Assembly (NCBI RefSeq): GCF_022008365.1 | Contig: NZ_JAIRBA010000004.1 | Location: 1-64,000, forward strand | Direction: 5' to 3' | DNA length: 64,000 bases | From: Aequorivita vitellina | GTDB lineage: Bacteria > Bacteroidota > Bacteroidia > Flavobacteriales > Flavobacteriaceae | Shown here: in pieces, positions 17,915 to 25,520 of the stretch | Layout of the letters: each line of letters begins with the position of its first letter | How positions within the stretch are numbered: position 1 is the stretch's first letter | The notes under the pieces: model-generated | What the model saw: only the letters and a program-made list of their open reading frames with translations | What the model was told of the DNA's origin: nothing | Databases searched by the model: none | Translations under genes and position numbers: made by a program

Positions 17915-18121
17915 TTATTTTGTAGACACAAATAATTCCCTAATGTCAACATTTAAAAATTCTGAGATTTGATAAAAGATCTCTACAGCGGGCTGAACAT
18001 CGTTGGTACACCATCTAGAAACCGTGGATTCCGTTTTTCCAAGATGTTGCGCTAAATCTTTGCTGGAAACGTTTTTTTCAGCCAATACAGCTTTAATACG
18101 ATTGTAGTGAATTTTTGTCAT
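17915..18121 (-). CDS. Cro/CI-type HTH regulator
   Basis: 68 residues, one helix-turn-helix domain of the XRE family: K-D-L-A-Q-H-L-G-K-T-E-S-T-V-S-R-W is helix 2-turn-helix 3, followed by P-A-V-E-I-F-Y-Q-I-S. This size is typical of small autoregulators such as C proteins of restriction systems or antitoxin-like repressors. It is divergent from the HTH gene at 18294. A 13-bp direct repeat lies over its start codon and a TAnnTTTG box just upstream, so it likely represses itself. Confidence 0.85.
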   Translation of the reverse strand: MTKIHYNRIKAVLAEKNVSSKDLAQHLGKTESTVSRWCTNDVQPAVEIFYQISEFLNVDIRELFVSTK

Positions 18122-18147
18122 TTAGTGAGAATAATTGTCATTTAGTG
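18115..18147. promoter_or_regulatory. 13-bp direct repeat, candidate operator of the small HTH gene
   Basis: TTGTCATTTAGTG occurs at 18115-18127 and again at 18135-18147, exactly 20 bases apart (two helical turns). The first copy covers the start codon of the HTH gene (18119-18121) and the second lies over the predicted transcription start. That layout fits autorepression by a protein binding on one face of the helix. Confidence 0.55.
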
Positions 18148-18155
18148 CAAATATA
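18148..18155 (-). promoter_or_regulatory. -7 box of the small HTH gene
   Basis: TATATTTG on the minus strand is a full match to TAnnTTTG. It would start transcription near 18141 and give a leader of about 20 bases. Confidence 0.45.
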
Positions 18156-18293
18156 ACGAGTCTAATCTTCTCGTATTTTTTATTAAATTATTGTTTCGTG
18201 CCATTTTCTTTCCTTTATATCGAATATAATTTCCTTAAAACAATAATTTATTGTATTTTAGCGAAAAGTAATTATGGTTTAATAGCAATTAAT

Positions 18294-18701
18294 ATGGACA
18301 CTACAAAAAACCATATTGGCCAAAATATCAGACGTATTCGAGAGCTTCGGGGGTTGAAGCAGGATGCTTTGGGGTTTGAGCTTGGTATTAGCCAAAAACA
18401 GGTGTCGCATCTAGAACACCAAGAAAGCGTAGCAGAAGAAACACTTTTACAAATAGCCCGTGTTCTAGGAGTATCGCCCCATGTGATTACACTGTTTACC
18501 GAAGAAGCATTTATTAATTATTGCGAAAACTTCCTAAACCGCCCACAGGATGCTTTTGAAGTGGAGCCCCTCCATGAAGCTTCCCTTCACGCTTCACGCT
18601 TCGCACCTCACGATAAAATATTTGAACTTTACGAACGACTGCTACAAGCCGAAAGGGAAAAGTTGGCTTATGTGGAGAAGATTTTGGAGCATAAGCTATA
18701 G
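18294..18701 (+). CDS. XRE-family HTH regulator with C-terminal coiled coil
   Basis: 135 residues from the ATG at 18294; the longer in-frame ORF from 18135 begins in the intergenic promoter region and has an unlikely Phe/Tyr-rich leader. The HTH spans about 8-65 (IGQNIRRIRELRGLKQDALG, S-Q-K-Q-V-S-H-L-E). Residues 105-133 form a coiled coil (ELYERLLQAEREKLAYVEKI). This two-part layout is common in Bacteroidota. A heptamer repeat (TTCACGC twice, then degenerate copies, 18586-18613) encodes A-S-L-H-A-S-R-F, so slippage there could shift the frame and remove the coiled coil. Confidence 0.85.
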   Translation: MDTTKNHIGQNIRRIRELRGLKQDALGFELGISQKQVSHLEHQESVAEETLLQIARVLGVSPHVITLFTEEAFINYCENFLNRPQDAFEVEPLHEASLHASRFAPHDKIFELYERLLQAEREKLAYVEKILEHKL

Positions 18702-18757
18702 AACCGTAGTCCATTTATGACCCGTAAGTAACATCAAGAAATTACCACGGCCTATCT

Positions 18758-18887
18758 GCCTCGCAATGATCCTTCGACTCCGCTCAGGGCAGGCTGGTTA
18801 TGTTCATTTTATCCTCCTTGTGAATGAATCTGTCTAGTAAAATATACCTCTCTTTTAATTTTTTATCAAGCCTATTGTTTTACCAAA
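18758..18887 (+). repeat. Left copy of a diverged sequence flanking the IetAS pair
   Basis: This stretch aligns with 22745-22906 in the same direction: TGCCTCG, CAATGA, CCTTCGACTC, AGGGCAGG, TGGTT, GTAAAATAT and TTTTTTA-CAAG-CTATTG recur in order with small gaps. It includes one copy of the interspersed CTTCGACTCCGCTCAG element. The rest of 18702-18947 shows no gene. Confidence 0.65.
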
Positions 18888-18947
18888 ATTTTATGAGGCT
18901 AACTTCAATATCGAGATTCCATTTTGCATAATATGTTCGGAAAGTTA

Positions 18948-21419
18948 TTATTCTATTGATATTGGAATACTCACAGGTACAGGGATTTGAGCTAGAACAT
19001 TATTGTAAATATCAATTTCTGTCGATTCTGTTTCAATGGAAACTATTAAGCTATAATCGACATCTGAGTTGTATCTCATTAGTTTTTTTCGATTTTTCCA
19101 CCAGCCTCCAACTGGATAAATAGCAATCTTATTTCTCAATGCTAAGTCTGCGGCCGAACCTTCCCATAAGTCTTTATGAATACTTCCTTTATCTCTAACT
19201 TGACTGCCTAACAACCAATTTTCACTACCTTCTTGTACGTAATCATCTTGTTCTTCCTTAATAGATTTGCTAACACGAGCTTTAAATCTTTCTAAACCTT
19301 CATTTCTATCTATCATCTTAAATCTCAAACCATGTGATCTATATGATTGATCGCTTGCATATCTTCTATTTCCAGGATTAGGTTCGATAAAATATGACAA
19401 TGTTATTTTTAGCGTTACATTCGTCTCTGCCAAATCAGTTAATATATCACTTGGCCAAGGCAAATCAAACAGGTGAAACTCATTCGTTTTTGCCCTGCTT
19501 TGTTCATATTTATAAGGTCTTAAAGACCTTTCCGCTATTAATGTTAGAGAATTTTCAGCACTATACTTCGCTTTGTTTAAATTTGGAATTCCATAGCCAA
19601 TTTTAGATATAAGATTCCATTTTTCATCAGAACTTAAGTCACTAATATTTGAATTATTTAGAAGTGTGCTACTCCATTCAGCTGAATGTATTATTAAAGC
19701 CCTTATTGTCTCTGGTTTATAATTTGGATACATTTGATATAATTCAGAAGCAAATTTTGAAGCCAAAGCTACAGATGCACTTGTGTCTGAAAATGTGGTT
19801 AACCAAGATCTTCCCACACCTCCTACTCCTGTTGACAAAAGTTTTAACGAATCGTGATCTAGAATGCCTGAATTAAATATTCCATCATTTCCACCTTCAA
19901 ATACAACATCTGGCTTACGAGGCCATCTTTTGTTCCATTTTAAAGAAGTAGAATTACAGGGAGCCATTTGACCTCTTTGCGCCAGTAACGCTGCTCCAGG
20001 GAATTCTTGAACATCTAACCTATCTTTATCTGTAAATGAACCCACGGTAATTGCATTAAATGATTGAGCAGGATCTTCAACGGAAAAATCTTCATTGGAT
20101 ATTGGATAATTTAATCTATCATTTAAGGGTAAATTACCTCCAGAAATTAAAATTAATGTATTATCATTTCTTTTATTTATAGTACCAAATAATTTTTGGT
20201 CTATTGCAGCTGACCAAGAGGATGGTCTGCCAAGGTATTCATTATTTGGAGCTGTTACAGCTAAACAAACGATTCTTTTAGATAATGGATTAATGATTTC
20301 AGCGCTTGCAATAGCTTCCAATGTGATATTACCATACAATTCAGGGTCATTTGCTGTACTAGCGTCTATTATTTTGATACTTTCTACATTATTCGTTATG
20401 TTAATGATTCCCGTATTACTCAACGGTTCATTTAAATCACCATATAAAATAATTCCTGCCATAGGAGTACCATGTCCATGTCTATATGAATCAGCAGTTG
20501 TCCATTCTGGATTTATAGAATCTAAATTCCTTGCAAGAATTAAATCTTTCAATAGTGGATTAGTTATATTAATACCGGTATCTAAAAGACAGACAACAAC
20601 ATTGCTTTGAGCTATTTCATTATTGATTCTATCTTTTAAATCTTCAATGAAGTCACCTTCCCACGTTTTATCCAAATTGGTGAAGAAATCTGAAGTTTCA
20701 ATTGGTTTTCTTAATTCAGCTAGATTATCTTGATATAATAGAATACTAGCTAATTGATCAGATGTTCCTTTTACTAAACCAACAATATTTTCCGGAAACT
20801 CTAGTATTCTTTCATTAATGGTTAAGCCGCCATCCTTCAAATTATTTATAGATGATACAACTTCTTCTCTGCCTACATTACTATACCAAATTTCCCACCA
20901 AACCTCTTGACCTGATGCAGGGAATTCAATTTCTGGTTCTTGCCAAAAACTTTCAAGAGTTGCAGCTTTAATGCTTTCAATATTTGAAATTAAATTTTGA
21001 TTGCGTGGTTTGCCTCCTGCTGTATCTTCATTTAAATATTGCTCAATTTTAATCAGGAAGTTAGAAACAGCTCTTTTGTTTAAATAAACAGCAATTTTAT
21101 AGACAACTTGTTCTTTCCCATCTTCATTAGTTATAAATATGCCTTTGCATGAAGCAAGTCTAATATTATCTTCTGCATCTTCAAATCTGTCAAAAGTTAA
21201 TTCAAAATCAATTGCCGATTCGAACTCAATATAGACGAACTCATAGTCAATATCACCTTCTGAAAATTCATTAACAGCATCATTAAATTCTTGTTGTATT
21301 TTTGATCCATGCTGTTGTCTATTTAATCGAGGTTTTAAATTGAAACCACCACCTCCATGTGTGCTATACGGAAAGGACGAGGTATGGCCATTTAAAAAAA
21401 TATGATTTAATTGAGACAT
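18948..21419 (-). CDS. ietS: Subtilisin-like serine protease, IetS-type antiphage component
   Basis: 823 residues. An uncharacterised N-terminal part (about 1-270) precedes an S8 protease domain with the catalytic triad Asp280 (CLLDTGIN), His316 (HGHGTPMAG) and Ser547 (SDTSASVA), and the oxyanion Asn429 (ISGGN). The usual GTSMAxP is changed to D-T-S-A-S-V. There is no signal peptide, so it acts in the cytoplasm. It starts four bases after the AAA ATPase stop. A cytosolic subtilase with an adjacent AAA ATPase is the IetAS pair, reported as a phage defence system and earlier as a plasmid toxin-antitoxin pair. The protease is probably the toxic arm. The name rests on architecture and gene order. 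Confidence 0.82.
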   Translation of the reverse strand: MSQLNHIFLNGHTSSFPYSTHGGGGFNLKPRLNRQQHGSKIQQEFNDAVNEFSEGDIDYEFVYIEFESAIDFELTFDRFEDAEDNIRLASCKGIFITNEDGKEQVVYKIAVYLNKRAVSNFLIKIEQYLNEDTAGGKPRNQNLISNIESIKAATLESFWQEPEIEFPASGQEVWWEIWYSNVGREEVVSSINNLKDGGLTINERILEFPENIVGLVKGTSDQLASILLYQDNLAELRKPIETSDFFTNLDKTWEGDFIEDLKDRINNEIAQSNVVVCLLDTGINITNPLLKDLILARNLDSINPEWTTADSYRHGHGTPMAGIILYGDLNEPLSNTGIINITNNVESIKIIDASTANDPELYGNITLEAIASAEIINPLSKRIVCLAVTAPNNEYLGRPSSWSAAIDQKLFGTINKRNDNTLILISGGNLPLNDRLNYPISNEDFSVEDPAQSFNAITVGSFTDKDRLDVQEFPGAALLAQRGQMAPCNSTSLKWNKRWPRKPDVVFEGGNDGIFNSGILDHDSLKLLSTGVGGVGRSWLTTFSDTSASVALASKFASELYQMYPNYKPETIRALIIHSAEWSSTLLNNSNISDLSSDEKWNLISKIGYGIPNLNKAKYSAENSLTLIAERSLRPYKYEQSRAKTNEFHLFDLPWPSDILTDLAETNVTLKITLSYFIEPNPGNRRYASDQSYRSHGLRFKMIDRNEGLERFKARVSKSIKEEQDDYVQEGSENWLLGSQVRDKGSIHKDLWEGSAADLALRNKIAIYPVGGWWKNRKKLMRYNSDVDYSLIVSIETESTEIDIYNNVLAQIPVPVSIPISIE

Positions 21420-21422
21420 TTA

Positions 21423-22400
21423 TTAGTAAGGCTTTTTCCTAGAATTTATTATTTCAGTTATAAATTCTAGATTGGATTTTTCCTCGCCATAAATAAGGAT
21501 ATTTTTCAGAAAGTCTTCGCAAACTCTTTTTAAGTCAGAAAAATTAAGACCTATAGATTGTTTAGACAGATTTAGCAGTATAGTATGTGAATCGGATAAC
21601 TTATCGTTTAATTCTTTTTTATAAAATTGATAAATTTGCTCTTCTGTAGGTAGAGGATAATTAATTATATCATCAAACCTTCTGAATAGCGCCTCATCAA
21701 GATTTTCTGGCATATTTGTGGCAGCAATTATTAAACTATTTGACTCGTCCTTTTCAATTTGTAAAAGAAAGCTATTCAAAACTCTTTTTATTTCTCCGAC
21801 ATCATTTCCTTGATTTCTAGTTGTTCCTATACTATCAAATTCATCAAATAGATAAACAGCTCTAAATTCTTTCATTGTATCAAAAACTAAACGAAGTTTA
21901 ACATTTGATTCTCCCATATACCTGCTTATTAGTCCATCAAGTCTAATAACAAATAAAGGAATTCCAAGCTCGTTAGATAACACCCTTGCGGTCATTGTTT
22001 TGCCACAACCAGGCGGTCCTGTAAGTAGTAATTTTTTTCTTGGAAATAAATTATGTTGCCTTAATTTTTCAATTTGCTTTTGTTCATCTAAAATTCTGAT
22101 AATGATTTTTTTTAATTTATCATTCAAGACCATATCTTTCAATTTATCATCAGGTCTTGTAAATTCCAATAAATCATTCAGCTCCTTTTGAGCGGCATTT
22201 ACTGGTAAGTTTTTTAAACTACTTATGTCAAGTTTAGACTTTCTTGAGTCTTTAATTAATTTCTTTAATTCTTCAGCTAACTCTTGACGACCCTTTCTCG
22301 CTTCTGCAGCTGCTATTTGCATTGCTGTAGCGTAGAATCGAGAATCGTCTCCATCACTAAAGGATTTAATTAAACTTTTGATTTGTTCTGCAGCTGCCAT
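21423..22400 (-). CDS. ietA: AAA+ ATPase, IetA-type partner of the subtilase
   Basis: 325 residues. After a helical N-terminal region (about 1-100), the AAA domain has Walker A GPPGCGKT (128-135), the pore-loop-like RYMGES, Walker B YLFDEFD (184-190), sensor 1 Asn229 (AATNMP) and arginine fingers LFRRFD (Arg240, Arg241). The C-terminal lid (about 250-320) is helical. FtsH/katanin-like ATPases of this size partner with subtilases in IetAS. The ATPase gene is first in the operon, and the protease follows within a few bases. It likely controls the protease as antitoxin or as a sensor of infection. Confidence 0.85.
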   Translation of the reverse strand: MAAAEQIKSLIKSFSDGDDSRFYATAMQIAAAEARKGRQELAEELKKLIKDSRKSKLDISSLKNLPVNAAQKELNDLLEFTRPDDKLKDMVLNDKLKKIIIRILDEQKQIEKLRQHNLFPRKKLLLTGPPGCGKTMTARVLSNELGIPLFVIRLDGLISRYMGESNVKLRLVFDTMKEFRAVYLFDEFDSIGTTRNQGNDVGEIKRVLNSFLLQIEKDESNSLIIAATNMPENLDEALFRRFDDIINYPLPTEEQIYQFYKKELNDKLSDSHTILLNLSKQSIGLNFSDLKRVCEDFLKNILIYGEEKSNLEFITEIINSRKKPY

Positions 22401-22744
22401 TATCTTATCACGCTATTTGCCGTAAAAATATACAAAAGTTTTATCATTAATTGATGCAAAACTGTAATATCAAAATTAAATCTATAAATAATTCCATCCT
22501 ATACTTATCCCGCCACTCAGCTTCTGTCCCTTCCTGAAAACAGTGTTGCATTTATTTCATAAAGAAATTTCTTCCGTTGGATGCTTTTTGCAAGGCGGTT
22601 CCAATTATGTTTAGTATTTGCAACGTGGCTCTACAAATTATAAGTGTTTCTCTCGAGTCACTTTAATAGATTCACTACGCTAAACAAATCTATCACGAAT
22701 GGAGTTGAATACTTTACGAAAAACCTTATGTAGCCTCCTGAAAT
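22401..22744. other. Gene-free stretch upstream of the IetAS operon
   Basis: About 340 bases with no supported gene. It must hold the IetAS promoter (minus strand). A 34-codon minus-strand frame at about 22452-22556 includes Q-E-G-T-E-A-E-W-R-D-K-Y-R and looks protein-like, so it may be a fragment of an older gene, but it is too short to call. Confidence 0.45.
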
Positions 22745-22906
22745 TGCCTCGCTTCGAGTACAATGACCCCTTCGACTCCCGACTCCGCTAAGGGCAGGGT
22801 GGTTTTGCTCATTTTTGTTTGACGTCATTCGTTATAAATACACTCGGTAAAATATCCCTCCCATTTTGGTTTTTTACCAAGTCTATTGGTTTTTTATCCA
22901 GCCAAG
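22745..22906 (+). repeat. Right copy of the diverged sequence flanking the IetAS pair
   Basis: Same-direction match to 18758-18887 with short insertions; for example CTTCGACTCCCGACTCCGCT here has an internal partial duplication compared with CTTCGACTCCGCT at the left. It ends just before the HEPN protein gene. Confidence 0.65.
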
Positions 22907-22942
22907 CTTTTGCAACTTGTAGCTGTAAAAAGAGCGAGGAGC

Positions 22943-22962
22943 GAACGAACGAACGAACGAAC
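22943..22962 (+). repeat. (GAAC)5 tetranucleotide repeat
   Basis: Five perfect GAAC units lie 25 bases before the ATG at 22988 and inside the frame that opens at an upstream ATG (22886). A change of unit number alters spacing to 22988 or shifts the frame from 22886, so it is a contingency-type repeat. Confidence 0.85.
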
Positions 22963-22987
22963 AACGAGTCACAAAAAACAAAAACAA

Positions 22988-24796
22988 ATGAGCTACAAAC
23001 CCATTTCATCGCCGGTCCCAACACACCTACTACCAGAATCACTATTAAATGAGCTGATAGCTGAATTAAAACCACTGTTTATTTTTTGGGGAGAATTTAT
23101 TGTTAATCCTGATGTTAGCATGCTTACCATTATTGTAAGTGAGTATGCATGCAATCCCAACACCTTTGAGAAAGCGGATGCTTTGTTGAAGGGCCACGCA
23201 CAGCTGCGGCACCGGATATATACGCAAAGTTACGCCATGGAACAGATTGAGGTGGGAAACCTCTTTTTTATTGAGAATCTATTATTGGGCAGGATGGTGT
23301 ATGGACAGCCGGAACTGGAATTCCCATTTATGACCCCTGCCCTCTGCCTAAACGATTTGATAGGCAGAAGCAAACGCGCTTTCGATAAGGAGCTAAAGAA
23401 GATTGATGCTTTTAATGAAGGAGCGAGTAGCCATTTTGAAAAGGGTCACTATGCCCAGAGCACTTTTGCCTACCACCAAACCATAGAACTACTATTTCGG
23501 ACAGCGGAATGTGGTTTGATGGGAAGGAACAAAATTACCCATAGGCTTCGGGAACATCAGGCGTATTGTGACGGTTTTATTCCCGTATTGGCATCCTTCT
23601 TTGACCCAAATGCTGAGGAGGAGGTAGCGGTATTGAAGCTTTTGGATCAATCTTATTGTGCCGCGCGGTACCAAAGTGATTTTGAGCCCACCCTTGAAGC
23701 AATAGATATGTTGTATTACAAGACCGAGCAACTGTTTACTTTGGTGAAATCGGTATTCTATTTCACTTGGCAACGCTGTTTTGCGGCAAGCTATAAAAAA
23801 GATAAGGCAGATGAGAGAGGGGAGGAAATTCAAATAGAAGCGGAAGAAACAATCAATCTTACAACCCCTCAAAAAGTGAATACGGAGGAAACCGATACCC
23901 ATACTACCAAAAGTGGCACCTACGAGACGGAAGACAAACTTTTGATAGGGGTAATAGAATTGATAAAAACAAGGTTGAAGGTTGATTCCGTTTTTCTAAT
24001 TAGCAAGTACGAGGATCAACAAATGCTGGAAGTCTATTTGGAGCAGGCTGCATCATTGTTGCAAAATACTACCATTTATACACTGATGCTGGTTACTAAT
24101 AAACCCGCACCATTAAGCCCTGCAGAAATTACGAATTTTATTTTTCAGGAAACAGCCCAAGATTGCAAGGTGTATTCAATTTTATTTACGGTGGGTGAGA
24201 TTTTGAGAAAAAGGAGTTTTGGCAGCCACTTTTTGGAGCATATAATTACAGAGTCGAAATGGATTTATTATAAAAATGAAAAAGACTTGGGCTACAATCA
24301 TTGCATATCCTACTACCCCAAGATTGTGACGGGAATTGAAAAGAAATGGAACAAAAAATACTCCCAAGCAGCACAATTTTTGGGTTATTTGGACACCTGC
24401 GAAATTAAATATAAAGAACCAAGAATCGAAATGATGTTGGCGCAATTGGTCCTTGAACAAGTTTGTTTAGGGCTGCTGCATGTATTTTGGGAGTTTAAGC
24501 CAAAGGAGTTTTCCCTGCCCTACCTCCTCCATCTGTGTAACCATTTTTCAAAAACGCCCACTACTATATTTCACAAAACCGATTACGAGAACCAACGCCT
24601 ATACCATCTTATCTGCAATGCAAGGCGTGTATTGCGAAACAACAGAAACCCCCAAGTTAATCGTAATGATAGTGAGGGCGCCATAATTATGGCGGAGGAA
24701 TTTGTGCGGCAGGCAAGAGAGGAGGTTGCTGCACATTTAAAGCACTTATGGGTTTTGGCGGAGGAGTATGAAAAAAGAAGGGCTTTACGGGTGTGA
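22988..24796 (+). CDS. Protein with two tandem nucleotidyltransferase-like/HEPN modules
   Basis: 602 residues from the ATG at 22988; an in-frame ATG at 22886 would add 34 low-complexity residues coded partly by the GAAC repeat. Module 1: a nucleotidyltransferase-like alpha/beta part (about 20-115), then a HEPN helical bundle (about 140-260) with R-N-K-I-T-H-R-L-R-E-H (180-190), which holds the R-x4-H arrangement of HEPN ribonucleases. Residues 270-315 are an acidic linker. Module 2 (about 316-600) repeats the layout (VDSVFLISKYED; FGSHFLEHII; then a helical bundle from about 460), but the equivalent of T-H is F-S, so its HEPN site looks degenerate. HEPN proteins often act as RNases in defence or toxin-antitoxin systems. 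Confidence 0.7.
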   Translation: MSYKPISSPVPTHLLPESLLNELIAELKPLFIFWGEFIVNPDVSMLTIIVSEYACNPNTFEKADALLKGHAQLRHRIYTQSYAMEQIEVGNLFFIENLLLGRMVYGQPELEFPFMTPALCLNDLIGRSKRAFDKELKKIDAFNEGASSHFEKGHYAQSTFAYHQTIELLFRTAECGLMGRNKITHRLREHQAYCDGFIPVLASFFDPNAEEEVAVLKLLDQSYCAARYQSDFEPTLEAIDMLYYKTEQLFTLVKSVFYFTWQRCFAASYKKDKADERGEEIQIEAEETINLTTPQKVNTEETDTHTTKSGTYETEDKLLIGVIELIKTRLKVDSVFLISKYEDQQMLEVYLEQAASLLQNTTIYTLMLVTNKPAPLSPAEITNFIFQETAQDCKVYSILFTVGEILRKRSFGSHFLEHIITESKWIYYKNEKDLGYNHCISYYPKIVTGIEKKWNKKYSQAAQFLGYLDTCEIKYKEPRIEMMLAQLVLEQVCLGLLHVFWEFKPKEFSLPYLLHLCNHFSKTPTTIFHKTDYENQRLYHLICNARRVLRNNRNPQVNRNDSEGAIIMAEEFVRQAREEVAAHLKHLWVLAEEYEKRRALRV

Positions 24797-24862
24797 TTTT
24801 TATACACTATATACGGGAAACTGCTATTAATGGCGGAAAATGTTTATTAAAAAGTTAGACGT

Positions 24863-24937
24863 GTCAGACTTAAGATGTAAGATACTTCGGCTTCGCTCAG
24901 CAACCGCCGCTTCGCTGAAAGACGTAAGATATAAGAC
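24863..24937 (+). repeat. Heptamer repeat split by a CTTCGGCTTCGCTCAG element, within a gene-free gap
   Basis: Units GTCAGAC, TTAAGAT, GTAAGAT (24863-24883) and GAAAGAC, GTAAGAT, ATAAGAC (24917-24937) flank a 33-bp piece of the interspersed repeat (ACTTCGGCTTCGCTCAGC and a second partial copy). The rest of 24797-25116 is AT-rich and shows no gene. Confidence 0.6.
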
Positions 24938-25116
24938 TTGCTTTAAAAGGGTTAGCAATTAGGTTGAATTGATTAAGTATATTTTTTAGTTGTTAAATTC
25001 CGTGGTGAACCTTATAGCAAGCTATCACTTAATAAAAATGCTTTAAGCGCCTAACAGCTTTGACTGAACGAAATTTTGAAATATTTTAATTGGACACTAC
25101 TGATAAAAAGTAAACA

Positions 25117-25464
25117 ATGGAAACAAATAAAAGCGTAGCTAAAACGGATAAGGAAAAGTTGGCGGAAGCAATTGAACTTTTAAGTCCGAGAAAACGCCGA
25201 CATTATAAAAGGGGCAATAATGTTACGATGCAGGAAGTAAGTTTTGAGGTAACGAGCAATGGGGAACTTCGCTATATTATTTCATGTTTGTTGCGGGTCT
25301 GTATTTTGGCGTTGGAAAATGAGGAAGGGTTTTGCTCTCCCCGATTGTCCTCATGTTCTGAGGATCTGACCATAGCCACAATCTTAGACTTAGCAGATTC
25401 ATTAATGCCTGATACGCAATTGGATAGTTATGATGCTTTGGAGAAAGTATTGTTGGGAGGGTAA
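25117..25464 (+). CDS. Small protein of unknown function
   Basis: 115 residues, ATG start, no signal or membrane segment. The N-terminal third is charged (K-L-A-E-A-I-E-L-L-S-P-R-K-R-R-H-Y-K-R); the rest is helical with E-L-R-Y-I-I-S-C-L-L-R-V-C-I-L-A-L and a cysteine-containing C-S-E-D-L-T. I do not recognise it. It lies at the right end of the accessory region, next to the HEPN protein, and could belong to that module. Confidence 0.6.
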   Translation: METNKSVAKTDKEKLAEAIELLSPRKRRHYKRGNNVTMQEVSFEVTSNGELRYIISCLLRVCILALENEEGFCSPRLSSCSEDLTIATILDLADSLMPDTQLDSYDALEKVLLGG

Positions 25465-25520
25465 AGCACAGTAAGGGTTTTAGGTGTACTCACACTTTAT
25501 GAGATAGTCCCATCCATTTT

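Noticed and set aside
18135-18293. N-terminal extension of the HTH protein at 18294
   Set aside because: It lies over the divergent promoter and direct repeat, and its translation is Phe/Tyr-rich and unlike HTH proteins.
22452-22556. Short minus-strand frame with Q-E-G-T-E-A-E-W-R-D-K-Y-R
   Set aside because: Only 34 codons and no recognised family; kept as a note in the gap entry, not called as a gene.
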